From Bacteroidota bacterium (lineage in GTDB: Bacteria > Bacteroidota > Bacteroidia > Chitinophagales > Chitinophagaceae), in NCBI GenBank assembly GCA_018266575.1, contig JAFEAE010000015.1, positions 186,001-250,000 of the forward strand: a DNA stretch of 64,000 nt. Direction: 5' to 3'. Under the pieces are notes generated by a model that had not been told where the DNA came from, made no database searches, and saw only the letters and a list, made by a program, of their open reading frames with translations. The first letter of the stretch is position 1. Each line of letters opens with the position of its first letter. Shown here in pieces: positions 26,144-35,131 of this stretch. A program made the position numbers and the translations under genes.

Positions 26144-29100
26144 ATGAAAAACCATCCCTTGTTCACCAGGAGGCTGCTTATATTTTTGTTTGTTATTTGT
26201 GGTATTGTCATCGCAGCAAAAGCCCAGCTTCCGCATGCAAAAAACCCGGCTGCCACCTCCAAAACGCCATTCTCCAATCTTCATAAAAAATTCATTCCTG
26301 TAAAAAACGGGGTAGTTGTTTTTGATTCTGTGAGTGTGATCCCGCAAACATTTTCGGTGCTTGGTTTTGGCGATTCTTTGTACAAATTAGATTATATAAA
26401 CGCAACGATTACCTGGAAAAGAAAACCGGAGCTGGATAGTGTGTATGTTGCTTACCGTACGTTTCCATACAAGTTGAATAATGTGGTAAAAAGGATGAGC
26501 TATGACAGCATTATGGGCAATTTTGTAATTCAGCCGTATGCTAATGAAAAAGGTTATAATGCCAATGATAACTTTTTCAACTTTGGAAATATCACCTACA
26601 ACGGAAGCTTCGGCAGGTCGATTGCATTTGGTAACAGCCAGGACGCAGTCGTTACATCCAATCTTAATCTGCAGATCAGCGGTTACCTTGCGGATAGTAT
26701 TCAAATATCTGCAGCGCTAACCGATAACAATATCCCAATTCAACCAGATGGAACTACAGCGCAGCTTAATGATTTCGATAAAATATTTCTTCAGTTTAAA
26801 AAGAAAAGCTGGGCGTTGAGTATGGGAGATATTGACCTGCGGCAAAATCAAAATTACTTTTTGAGTTTTTATAAAAGGTTGCAGGGGGCTTCATTTGAAA
26901 CAACAGATCAGATTTCAAAGCATATCACAAACAAAGCATTGGTGAGCGGTGCAATTGCAAAAGGGAAATTCAACCGTAATATTTTCCAGGGACAGGAAGG
27001 AAACCAGGGGCCATACCGTTTGACCGGGGCAAATAATGAGTTGTATTTTGTGGTACTTGCCGGAACAGAAAAAGTTTATGTTGACGGGCAGATGTTACAA
27101 CGTGGTGCAGACCAGGATTATATCATCAATTACAATACGGCTGAGGTAACGTTCATGCCTAAACGAATGATTACACAGGATTCAAGAATTCAGGTTGAGT
27201 TTGAATATTCAGATCAGAACTATCTTAATGTGAATTTATACCTGAATGATGAGATGAACATTAACAACAAAGTGAAATTCCGCTTCGCTCTTTTTAGTAA
27301 TAGCGATTCGAGAAATTCCCCGATCAATCAATCACTCGACGCCGATCAGAAAAAATTTCTTTTCGGTATTGGCGATAGCATTAATAAAGCGTTTTACCCT
27401 AATGCACCGATTGATACTTTGTCTGCCGGAAAAGTGTTATATAAGAAAATCGATACCACGTATACAGGGCCGAATGGTTTAGTGTTTCATGATTCTGTTT
27501 ATGTGTATTCAACAGATGCCACCGCCACTTTATTTAATCTTGCTTTTGCAGATGTTGGTGCGGGCAATGGTGATTATCTCCCAAACCTCAATGGCGTAAA
27601 TGGAACCGTTTATCAATGGGTGGCGCCGGTAAACGGCGTGAAACAAGGGCAATTTGAAGCAGCCCAATTTTTAGTAACGCCGAAAACACAACGCATCATA
27701 ACATTTGGTGCAGATTATACCATAAATAAACGAACGTGGCTTACAGCAGAAGTCGCATCAAGTCATTATGATGTTAATACACTTTCTACAATTGGCAAAA
27801 CAAATGATAATGGAGCAGGTGCAAAAATCCAGTTCAAAAATATTCTTCCACTTTCCGATTCTGTAAAAGGGTATAAACTCACCACTAATCTTGGATACGA
27901 GTATGTGAACTCTTCGTTCAAATCCATAGAGCCATTGCGTTCTGTGGAATTTACAAGAACATGGGGTTTACCGCTGCAGGTTACTGCAGCAAATGAAGCT
28001 TTGTATAATGCAAGTTTTGAATTAAGTGATAAGAAGAATAATTCGTTGCGGTATGAATTTGCAGGCTACAACCGCGGAAGTTCATTTAACGGGATCCGCA
28101 ACAGCCTTTATCATTTACAGGATGTGAACGGATGGCATTTTAATGATAAGATCAGCATCATCAATAGCAATGGCTCTACTACAAAAGGATATTATTTTGA
28201 ACCTTCTGTTGATGTGTCCAAAAAATTTGCATCACTTAAAGATTATATTGTTGGCGCAAACTATTCAATCGAACATAATGAAAGCCACGATAAGGTCACA
28301 GATACTGTTACGTATAATAGTTTTGCTTACGATATTTTCAACGCCTACATAAAGTCTTCCGACAAAAAACCTAATCAGTGGGGCATCATCTATACAATGC
28401 GAAATAATTCTTATCCATATCAAAAACAAATGGTATTGGGAGATAAAAGTAAAAGTGTAAACGTATTTGCGAATATTGTTAAGAGTAAGAAACATCAATT
28501 GCGTTTGAATGCCACATACAGGAGTTTACAGATTGCTGATACTGTTGTAACCACTCAAAAAGCAGATAAGAGTTTACTGGGAAGGCTTGAATATTTAGTA
28601 AATGAATGGAAAGGTTTGTTAACGGGTAATCTTTTATATGAAGTTGGTTCCGGACAAGAACAGAAAAAAACATATTCATACCTGCAGGTACCGGCCGGAA
28701 CAGGGCAATATACGTGGATCGATTTGAATGGTGATGGTATACAGCAGTTGAATGAATTTGTATTGGCACAGTTCCAGGACCAGGCTAATTTCATTCGCAT
28801 CTTCACGCCAACCAATGATTATATCAAAGCCAACTACAACACGTTTAACTATAGTTTTAATTTAAACCCGAGAGCACTGATCAACCCGCTTAAGAGCAAA
28901 GGGATCAAAAGGGTTATTGCAAACATTACCCTGCAATCTTCATTGCAATTGAACCAGAAAGTGCAGGCAATAGGATTCGTGCAGGTGAACCCAATAAAAA
29001 AATTACCGCTGACCGACACGTCTTTAATTACAAGAACGTCTGTTTTCACCAACACATTTTCATTTAATAAAGCAAACCCTAAATGGGGCTTTGATATCAA

Positions 29101-29701
29101 TAATTCCCAAAATGCCGGAAAGAGTTTATTAACCTATGGTTACGAAAGCCGCAAATTGAGTGAATGGACATTTCGCAGTAGGATCAATTTTTCAAAATCA
29201 ATTTCATTTACAGGGATCTTTAAAACAGGACTTAATCAATTGATCAGTTCCAGTACAAATATTGATAGCAGCAATTATAATTTGAAGCAATACTCTTATG
29301 AACCGGATATCACCTACACGCATGGATCGAATTTCAGGATGCTTGTCGGATATAATTATTCTACCAAAAACAACGACCCTAACTATGGTGGGTATATAAA
29401 ATCAAATTCAAGTTCGTTGAATACAGAAGTGAAATATAACATTCTTCAAAGCACATCGCTGTTGTTAAAGTTTACATATAGCAATATAACCTTCGATGCT
29501 GTTTCATCGAATGCAATAAATTCACCGGTTGGATATGTTGTACTAAATGGGCTATTGCCCGGTAAAAACTATTTATGGAACCTCGACCTTACCAAAAAAC
29601 TTGGCGGCAATCTCGAATTGAATATTCAATATGAAGGCAGGAAACCCGGCGAAGGAAGAACGGTACATACCGGAAGGGCGTCGTTAAGGGCGTTGTTGTG
29701 A
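26144..29701 (+). CDS. Giant predicted outer-membrane beta-barrel protein
   Basis: 1185 aa from the ATG at 26144 (MKNHPLFTRRLLIFLF), giving a good signal peptide ending AAKAQ; the TTG 9 bp upstream is less likely. The first ~330 residues hold a conserved-looking region (NLNLQISGYLADSIQISAAL, DGTTAQLNDFDKIFLQF, LYFVVLAGTEKVYVDG). The rest is alternating beta-strand sequence typical of a large barrel. A calcium-loop-like DLNGDGIQQLNEF lies at about residues 861-873. Architecture recalls SprA-like or translocon-like Bacteroidota barrels, but I cannot assign a family. The ending (ASLRALL) is not a T9SS signal. Confidence 0.7.
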   Translation: MKNHPLFTRRLLIFLFVICGIVIAAKAQLPHAKNPAATSKTPFSNLHKKFIPVKNGVVVFDSVSVIPQTFSVLGFGDSLYKLDYINATITWKRKPELDSVYVAYRTFPYKLNNVVKRMSYDSIMGNFVIQPYANEKGYNANDNFFNFGNITYNGSFGRSIAFGNSQDAVVTSNLNLQISGYLADSIQISAALTDNNIPIQPDGTTAQLNDFDKIFLQFKKKSWALSMGDIDLRQNQNYFLSFYKRLQGASFETTDQISKHITNKALVSGAIAKGKFNRNIFQGQEGNQGPYRLTGANNELYFVVLAGTEKVYVDGQMLQRGADQDYIINYNTAEVTFMPKRMITQDSRIQVEFEYSDQNYLNVNLYLNDEMNINNKVKFRFALFSNSDSRNSPINQSLDADQKKFLFGIGDSINKAFYPNAPIDTLSAGKVLYKKIDTTYTGPNGLVFHDSVYVYSTDATATLFNLAFADVGAGNGDYLPNLNGVNGTVYQWVAPVNGVKQGQFEAAQFLVTPKTQRIITFGADYTINKRTWLTAEVASSHYDVNTLSTIGKTNDNGAGAKIQFKNILPLSDSVKGYKLTTNLGYEYVNSSFKSIEPLRSVEFTRTWGLPLQVTAANEALYNASFELSDKKNNSLRYEFAGYNRGSSFNGIRNSLYHLQDVNGWHFNDKISIINSNGSTTKGYYFEPSVDVSKKFASLKDYIVGANYSIEHNESHDKVTDTVTYNSFAYDIFNAYIKSSDKKPNQWGIIYTMRNNSYPYQKQMVLGDKSKSVNVFANIVKSKKHQLRLNATYRSLQIADTVVTTQKADKSLLGRLEYLVNEWKGLLTGNLLYEVGSGQEQKKTYSYLQVPAGTGQYTWIDLNGDGIQQLNEFVLAQFQDQANFIRIFTPTNDYIKANYNTFNYSFNLNPRALINPLKSKGIKRVIANITLQSSLQLNQKVQAIGFVQVNPIKKLPLTDTSLITRTSVFTNTFSFNKANPKWGFDINNSQNAGKSLLTYGYESRKLSEWTFRSRINFSKSISFTGIFKTGLNQLISSSTNIDSSNYNLKQYSYEPDITYTHGSNFRMLVGYNYSTKNNDPNYGGYIKSNSSSLNTEVKYNILQSTSLLLKFTYSNITFDAVSSNAINSPVGYVVLNGLLPGKNYLWNLDLTKKLGGNLELNIQYEGRKPGEGRTVHTGRASLRALL

Positions 29702-29787
29702 TCAAGTAAAAGGTTGAAGGCGTAAGGAATAGGGTATAGACGTTCTCATTGCTTACACCTTATACCTTGTTTACTCAAGGCATAAAA

Positions 29788-29814
29788 AAACCGGGAACTG
29801 CTCGTTCCCGGTTT
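29788..29814 (-). terminator. Rho-independent terminator
   Basis: AAACCGGGAAC and GTTCCCGGTTT form an 11-bp stem; read on the minus strand it is followed by a run of seven T. It lies 40 bp past the stop of the coiled-coil gene. Left of it (29702-29770) are AAGGCGTAAGG / CCTTATACCTTG-type imperfect palindromic words. Confidence 0.85.
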
Positions 29815-29854
29815 ACGTAATATGTGAGGTTTTTCAGAGATTTAAGCGTAGCGA

Positions 29855-30832
29855 TTAGCTAAACAATCCACCTTTCTTTAACTCTTTGCTTCCTTCACCG
29901 ATTTTGAAACCGTTGTGATAGATTGCGATTTTGTAAACACCTTTCTGGAAATCTGTATTTTGTTTCCATGCAAACTGAACAGGTTTTGTTTTGCCAGCTT
30001 CAATGTCTACACCAACTTTTGCAGTATATATTTTATCACCTTCTTCACGTGTAGTGAATGTGCCCGAACCTAAAGCCGGAACTGAGATCGGTTGGCCATC
30101 AGGACCAGTGATGCAAACATAAATATCAGTTTGTCCTGCCTGTGCGATGCGGTTGTTTACATCAAAAGAGATAACTAATTTATCAACTCTTTTTGCTGTA
30201 GTTGTAACTTTTTCCTGTCCGTTTTTCTTGTCATGAACCGGAGTGATCATAATATTTGAAGCATTCAATGTAGAAGCGATATCTACTTTCTTTTCCAGTT
30301 CTTGCTTAGCTGTAGTTGTTGTCTGTAAGTCTGTAGTTAATTTTTCCTTATCCTGGGTTAACTGGGCTTTATCAGCAGTTAACTGCGTATTTGCTGTAGT
30401 TAAATTCTGAACCTGTGCTTCGAGGTCAGTGATCTTTGTATTCAAATCATTGATCAATGATTTTGCTTTTGCTAATTCAGCAGCAGTTGCATTTTTGTTA
30501 TTCAAAATTTTGCGGATCTCTGCTTTCTTTTTAGCAATTTCTGAATTACGGTCATTTAATTCAGACTGAAGTTTGTTATTTGTACCAGTCAATGAATCCA
30601 AACGAACCAATGCGTCGTCAAAATTCTTCTGGATCTGTCCTTTTTCGTCTGTTACTTTAGCAATTTGTGTTTGCTGTGTTTGCTGAATTTGCTCTTGCTT
30701 ATTGTTGTTGTACAATAAATAGCCCCAGGTTCCTAAGAAGCCTGCTGCCAATAATCCAATAATAAGATTTTTAAAATCTTTTCTTGGAGGTTGACTCTGT
30801 GGGGTAGCTGATGGATAGTTGGTAGTACTCAT
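29855..30832 (-). CDS. Membrane-anchored coiled-coil protein of unknown function
   Basis: 325 aa. A short proline-rich cytoplasmic tail (residues 1-20), one membrane helix (about 23-41, NLIIGLLAAGFLGTWGYLLY), then a long coiled coil (about 45-195) with regular ELNDRNSEIAKKKAEI and LTADKAQLTQDKEKL heptads. The C-terminal domain (200-320) is beta-rich (VDKLVISFDVNNRIAQAG, IYVCITGPDGQPI, YKIAIYHNGFKIGEG), an Ig-like fold by appearance. A structural or sensing role in the envelope is possible. It is alone and ends in a strong terminator. Confidence 0.7.
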   Translation of the reverse strand: MSTTNYPSATPQSQPPRKDFKNLIIGLLAAGFLGTWGYLLYNNNKQEQIQQTQQTQIAKVTDEKGQIQKNFDDALVRLDSLTGTNNKLQSELNDRNSEIAKKKAEIRKILNNKNATAAELAKAKSLINDLNTKITDLEAQVQNLTTANTQLTADKAQLTQDKEKLTTDLQTTTTAKQELEKKVDIASTLNASNIMITPVHDKKNGQEKVTTTAKRVDKLVISFDVNNRIAQAGQTDIYVCITGPDGQPISVPALGSGTFTTREEGDKIYTAKVGVDIEAGKTKPVQFAWKQNTDFQKGVYKIAIYHNGFKIGEGSKELKKGGLFS

Positions 30833-31059
30833 GGTTTGTTATTTTTTGAAAATTATTTAATAAGGTTGATTAAACTGCAGGAAACCCGTCCTCAAAAGGT
30901 TTCATTGCCGAATTACGTAAAAACCGTGCCAAAGTTTTTTTTCGCTGGCAAACTGTTGTTATAAAGGGGTTTATGCACATATAAATTTTCAATGTTGGGA
31001 TTTTATTGTGTATCCCGATTGTGGGTAATTGTGTAATATTGCCACACTTATACAAGAAT

Positions 31060-32058
31060 ATGTCTGTAGAAAAGATTATTAGTGACTGGAAGAAAAAAAA
31101 TTTTAAACCTGTTTATTGGTTTGAAGGCGAAGAAGAATATTACATAGATAAGTTGGTGGATTATGCAGAACATCACATTCTGCCGGAAAGTGAAGCTGCA
31201 TTTAATCTTAGCGTTTTTTACGGGAAAGACGCCGATTGGGCAACCCTGATCAATACCTGCAGGCGTTACCCGATGTTTGCAGACAGGCAGGTTGTATTGC
31301 TGAAAGAAGCACAACAAATGCGTGACCTCGACAAACTGGAAGCTTATATCGAAAACCCGCTTGCTTCAACAGTCTTTATTGTTTCATACAAAGAAAAAAA
31401 GGTCGACGGAAGAAGCAGGCTTGCCAAGCTCCTGAAAGACAAAGCAGAGTTGTTTTCTACCAAAAAAATGTACGATAACCAATTGCCGGAATGGACGAGT
31501 GAATTGGTGCATTCAAAGGGATATGAAATTTCGAGGAAAGCATTAATGCTGCTTGTAGACCATATCGGCAACGACCTTAACCGTATCGATAACGAAGTTG
31601 ATAAGGTGTTGGTGAACCTCGGCGACAGAAAAAGTATTACGGAAGACGATATTGAAAGATACGTTGGAGTAAGTAAGGAATACAATGTTTTTGAATTGCA
31701 GGATGCGGTAGTGAAAAAAGATCTTGGCAAAGCTATACGCATCATTCAATATTTCGAAGCTAACCCGAAAGCCGCTCCCATACAGCTTATCCTGCCATCT
31801 TTATATAATTTTTTCAGCAAAACATATATGCTGTTCACGCAATTGGGGAAAGACGAAAAGAGCGCTGCAGCCAGCATTGGTGTAAACCCGTTTTTTATAA
31901 AAGATTATATGGCAGCAGTAAAGAATTATTCTTTTGAAGGGGTAGAGGCGGCGTTATTACTCCTGCATGAATATAACCTGAAAAGCATTGGCGTGAATAG
32001 TGTGGCAACCGAAGATGCCTCATTGCTGAAAGAAATGGTCGTAAAAATGATGAATTAA
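31060..32058 (+). CDS. holA: DNA polymerase III subunit delta
   Basis: 332 aa from the ATG at 31060 (MSVEKIISDWKKKNFKPVYWFEGEE), preceded by TAATATTG, one mismatch from the -7 consensus; an upstream TTG at 31006 is unlikely. Typical HolA sequence: PVYWFEGEEEYYIDKL, RRYPMFADRQVVLLKEAQ, VDHIGNDLNRIDNEVDKV and the clamp-loader collar helices at the C-terminus. It opens the beta sliding clamp during loading at the replication fork. A toxin-antitoxin pair starts 52 bp downstream from its own promoter. Confidence 0.88.
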   Translation: MSVEKIISDWKKKNFKPVYWFEGEEEYYIDKLVDYAEHHILPESEAAFNLSVFYGKDADWATLINTCRRYPMFADRQVVLLKEAQQMRDLDKLEAYIENPLASTVFIVSYKEKKVDGRSRLAKLLKDKAELFSTKKMYDNQLPEWTSELVHSKGYEISRKALMLLVDHIGNDLNRIDNEVDKVLVNLGDRKSITEDDIERYVGVSKEYNVFELQDAVVKKDLGKAIRIIQYFEANPKAAPIQLILPSLYNFFSKTYMLFTQLGKDEKSAAASIGVNPFFIKDYMAAVKNYSFEGVEAALLLLHEYNLKSIGVNSVATEDASLLKEMVVKMMN

Positions 32059-32069
32059 TATTCTTTTTT

Positions 32070-32103
32070 AATTTCGTATAATTTTTTATTTTTGTACGAA
32101 ATT
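32070..32103 (+). promoter_or_regulatory. Toxin-antitoxin promoter with palindromic operator
   Basis: AATTTCGTA (32070-32078) and its exact complement TACGAAATT (32095-32103) form a 9-bp inverted repeat with a 16-bp spacer. The spacer ends with TATTTTTG (32087-32094), a perfect TAnnTTTG -7 box. A repressor bound here would cover the promoter, as expected for autoregulation by an antitoxin. Confidence 0.6.
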
Positions 32104-32110
32104 GAATTTT

Positions 32111-32344
32111 ATGCAGGAAAAGCTTACCATACTTATTTCTTCGGAGCATAAAAGGTTTATTAAACGCCATGCCCGCAGGCAAAATAAAAGTATCTCAAAA
32201 TTTATTGACGATTTATTGTCTTCTGTTCAGCGTGAAGCGTATAAAAATGAAGATAAAGACCAGTGGGTTGAAGAAACCGCAGGCTCTTATTCTTCAGGCA
32301 AAAAAGATGTACTTGCTGAATTGTTCAAAGGTATTGAACGATGA
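32111..32344 (+). CDS. DUF6364-like antitoxin
   Basis: 77 aa from the ATG at 32111 (MQEKLTILISSEHKRFIKRH). A short beta-strand followed by two basic helices (KLTILISSEHKRFIKRHARRQNK as a strand-helix; SISKFIDDLLSSV) fits a ribbon-helix-helix DNA-binding fold; an acidic tail would contact the toxin. It overlaps the PIN gene by 4 bp (ATGA), the usual coupling for type II systems. A 9-bp palindrome surrounds its promoter. Confidence 0.72.
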   Translation: MQEKLTILISSEHKRFIKRHARRQNKSISKFIDDLLSSVQREAYKNEDKDQWVEETAGSYSSGKKDVLAELFKGIER

Positions 32345-32784
32345 AGAAAATTTTTTTAGATGCGAACGTTGTCATTGATTATCTCGACTCTTCCTCCAAA
32401 GATCATTTTGTAGCGAAGGATTGCCTGCAAATTATTAGAAAACATTTCGGTAAGCCTGTTGTTTCCCCGATCACTTTTGTTATTACTGATTTTATTCTTG
32501 GGAAATTTATTAAGAATAAAGAATGGCATAAAAAACAAATGCAATTGGTGTTTTCTGCTTTTGAAATGACAGATCTGAAAGCCGGTTATATGGATGCCGT
32601 TTTTAAAACGCATTTCGTTGACCTGGAAGATGGATTGCAGCACCAGTGTGCCTTGCAGGCGAAAGCGTTTGTAATTATCACGAAGAATTTAAAAGATTAT
32701 TTCGATTCAGAAATACCGGCAGTACATCCGGACGATTTCGTGCTTCGCTATAAAAATATTATAAGTTTCCCGGGACGAAAATAG
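32341..32784 (+). CDS. PIN-domain toxin (VapC-like ribonuclease)
   Basis: 147 aa. Acidic PIN residues are visible: Asp7 in IFLDANVVIDYL, an acidic cluster DLEDG (94-98) and the TKNLKDY strand end (114-120) before a short C-terminus. Family knowledge: metal-dependent RNases, often cutting tRNA or rRNA, neutralised by the partner antitoxin. It is translationally coupled to the antitoxin and ends 3 bp from the convergent ribF stop. Insertion between core genes holA and ribF suggests an acquired module. Confidence 0.8.
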   Translation: MKKIFLDANVVIDYLDSSSKDHFVAKDCLQIIRKHFGKPVVSPITFVITDFILGKFIKNKEWHKKQMQLVFSAFEMTDLKAGYMDAVFKTHFVDLEDGLQHQCALQAKAFVIITKNLKDYFDSEIPAVHPDDFVLRYKNIISFPGRK

Positions 32785-32787
32785 GAG

Positions 32788-33771
32788 TTAATCAGTTTTG
32801 GTATTTAAAACCCGCAGGGCATTCTCCTTGTCTTTTCCCAACTGTTCTTTCAATGCATCTAAGCCGTTGAATTTTTGTTCCGCACGAAGATATTGCATTA
32901 CAAAAACCCGTAAGGTTTTGCCGTAAATGTCGTTGTCAAAATCAAATAAATGCACTTCGATAGTCTTTGTCAAACCATCAACAGTTGGCCGGAAACCGAT
33001 ATTCATCATGCCTTGTAATGTGGGGTGTGGAAAATTTTCCTCAATCATTTTCCCCAATGCCGGTTCTCTCTCTAAAAGTTGGGCTTTTATAGCGTACACG
33101 CCATTTCCCGGTAATAATTTTTCTTCATTTTCAATATGGAGATTAGCCGTTACGTATCCAATCGTTCTGCCTAATTGGTTGCCTTTTATTATCGTTCCTT
33201 CAAAAAAGAAGGGATATCCTAATAATTCATTTGCCGTATCAAGATCAGCATTTGCTATTGCTTCCCTGATCCGTGTGGAGCTAACCGAAACAGTGTTCAA
33301 GACATGAACCGGTATTTCGCGAAGCTGATAATTATATTCTCCACACAATGCTTCCATCAAATGATAATCGCCTTTGCGGCCTTTGCCGAAACGATGATCA
33401 TAACCAATAATAATTGTATGTGGGGTAAATCGTGCTACCAAAAAATCACTTACATATTCTTCAGCCGTCATTTGTGAAAAATGTTCAGTAAATGGAACAA
33501 CAACCAAATGATCGATGCCTTCACGGGACAGCAATTCAATCTTTTCCTGCAGTGTGTTGATGAGTTTTAGTTCTCCGGAACTGCTGCCAATAATTTTTCT
33601 CGGATGAGGATGAAAGGTTATGATTACGGTTTCGCCGTTTATTTTTTGGGCTTCGCTTTTTAATTGCCGGATGATTTGCTGATGCCCGGTATGGACGCCG
33701 TCAAAAGTTCCGATTGTTATTACTGCATTCTTAAATACGGGAAGCCTATCTAAATCGCTGTGTACATTCAT
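32788..33771 (-). CDS. ribF: Bifunctional riboflavin kinase / FAD synthetase
   Basis: 327 aa. The N-terminal nucleotidyltransferase carries TIGTFDGVHTGHQQII and FHPHPRKII, then HTIIIGYDHRFGKGRKGD and SSTRIREAI. The C-terminal riboflavin kinase domain carries IIKGNQLGRTIGYVTANL and NIGFRPTVDG. It converts riboflavin to FMN then FAD. A palindromic spacer at 33799-33890 separates it from divergent purM. No FMN riboswitch was seen. Confidence 0.9.
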   Translation of the reverse strand: MNVHSDLDRLPVFKNAVITIGTFDGVHTGHQQIIRQLKSEAQKINGETVIITFHPHPRKIIGSSSGELKLINTLQEKIELLSREGIDHLVVVPFTEHFSQMTAEEYVSDFLVARFTPHTIIIGYDHRFGKGRKGDYHLMEALCGEYNYQLREIPVHVLNTVSVSSTRIREAIANADLDTANELLGYPFFFEGTIIKGNQLGRTIGYVTANLHIENEEKLLPGNGVYAIKAQLLEREPALGKMIEENFPHPTLQGMMNIGFRPTVDGLTKTIEVHLFDFDNDIYGKTLRVFVMQYLRAEQKFNGLDALKEQLGKDKENALRVLNTKTD

Positions 33772-33798
33772 TTGTCAAAAAAGTGAGTGCGAAAATAC

Positions 33799-33890
33799 AA
33801 TAGAAGTCCGAAAGTCGGAAAGTCGGTTAAGTCCGCATGAAAGTCTCTCTGGCTCCCTGTCTTTCTGACTTCCGGACTTTCCGACTATTT
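33799..33890. repeat. Quasi-palindrome of AAGTCCG/CGGACTT words
   Basis: Left arm AGTCCGAAAGTCGGAAAGTCGG; right arm CTGACTTCCGGACTTTCCGAC. Each arm is a run of near-identical 7-9 bp words and the arms are complementary. It lies between divergent ribF and purM, so it is not simply a convergent terminator. Confidence 0.65.
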
Positions 33891-33894
33891 CAAT

Positions 33895-33902
33895 TAGCTT
33901 TG
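33895..33902 (+). promoter_or_regulatory. -7 element TAGCTTTG for purM
   Basis: TAGCTTTG matches TAnnTTTG and lies 40 nt before the purM ATG, directly after the AAGTCCG palindrome. Confidence 0.5.
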
Positions 33903-33942
33903 CGCCACATCTAATATATTACATCGTAAATCGTACATATAA

Positions 33943-35124
33943 ATGTCTCTATATTCACAACGGGGTGTTTCGGCGCAGAAAGAAGAGGTTCATAAGGCTA
34001 CAGAAAAATTAGATCAGGGTTTATATCCTTTTGCATTTTGTAAAATTTATCCCGATTATTTAGGCAACGATGATAAATGGGTGAACCTGATGCATGCAGA
34101 CGGAGCGGGCACTAAAAGTATCCTGGCTTATTTGTATTGGAAAGAAACCGGCGATATTTCAGTGTGGAAAGGCATTGCGCAGGATGCCGTTGCTATGAAT
34201 TTGGATGATCTGCTTTGCGTAGGTATTCACGATTCTATTTTGTTTTCTTCAACAATCGACAGGAATAAACGATTGATCCCGGGAGAAATATTGGAAGTTG
34301 TTATTAATGGCACACAGGATTTTTTTGACCAATTAAAAAAATTTGGTGTGAACATTCAATACCTCGGCGGCGAAACAGCTGATATAGGAGATGTTGTAAG
34401 AACGATTGCTGTGAATGGAACGATGGCTGTGCGATGGCCAAAAGAAAAATTAATTACGAATGAGAAAATAAAAGCGGGAGATGTTATTGTTGGCCTGGCG
34501 AGTTATGGACAATCTTCTTATGAGACAGAATACAACAGCGGAATAGGGAGTAATGGATTAACCAGTGCAAGGCATGATGTATTGCATAAAACCTATGGCG
34601 CACGTTTTCATGAATCGTATGATACTTCATTGGATGAGCATGTGGTATATATAGGCCCGCATAAAATGACTGATGAAATTATTGTCGACGGACAACGCAC
34701 AACAGATATCGGTCATCTTATTCTTAGCCCGACAAGAACCTTCGCGCCGGTAATGAACGTTTTATTGCAGGATCATTTTGAAAAAATTCACGGGTTGATC
34801 CATTGCAGTGGAGGCGGGCAAACCAAATGCATGAAATATCTACATGATAATTTCAGGATAATAAAAGACAATTTGTTTGAGCCTCCGGTTATTTTTCAAC
34901 TGATACAAAAATCGTCGGGTGCGGATAACCGTGAGATGTACCAGGTTTTTAATATGGGGCACCGCCTGGAGGTTTTTACGGATGAAAAAAGCGCAAGCGA
35001 TATCATTGCTGTTTCAAAACAATTTGGTATTGATGCAAAAGTTGTCGGAAGGGTAGAGGCAAGTGATAAGAAAGAACTCATCCTTAAAGCAGGTTCGGAA
35101 GAGATCAATTTTTCTTATAAATAG
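33943..35124 (+). CDS. purM: Phosphoribosylformylglycinamidine cyclo-ligase (AIR synthase), Bacteroidota long form
   Basis: 393 aa, longer than the ~345 aa of E. coli PurM but normal for Bacteroidota. It begins MSLYSQRGVSAQKEEVHKAT, then has HADGAGTKSILAYLYWKETG, QDAVAMNLDDLLCVGI, YLGGETADIGDVVRT and GLASYGQSSYETEYNSGIGSN split across the two AIR-synthase domains. It closes the imidazole ring in purine synthesis (FGAM to AIR). The convergent TPR gene ends 7 bp after it. Confidence 0.87.
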   Translation: MSLYSQRGVSAQKEEVHKATEKLDQGLYPFAFCKIYPDYLGNDDKWVNLMHADGAGTKSILAYLYWKETGDISVWKGIAQDAVAMNLDDLLCVGIHDSILFSSTIDRNKRLIPGEILEVVINGTQDFFDQLKKFGVNIQYLGGETADIGDVVRTIAVNGTMAVRWPKEKLITNEKIKAGDVIVGLASYGQSSYETEYNSGIGSNGLTSARHDVLHKTYGARFHESYDTSLDEHVVYIGPHKMTDEIIVDGQRTTDIGHLILSPTRTFAPVMNVLLQDHFEKIHGLIHCSGGGQTKCMKYLHDNFRIIKDNLFEPPVIFQLIQKSSGADNREMYQVFNMGHRLEVFTDEKSASDIIAVSKQFGIDAKVVGRVEASDKKELILKAGSEEINFSYK

Positions 35125-35131
35125 GAAATAA

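Noticed and set aside
31344..31745. 133-codon minus-strand frame inside holA
   Set aside because: Antisense shadow of a well-supported gene; Ser/Leu-rich product without motifs.
32788..33900. FMN riboswitch controlling ribF
   Set aside because: The ribF leader is a short AT-rich stretch plus a word palindrome; none of the conserved RFN element segments were recognised.
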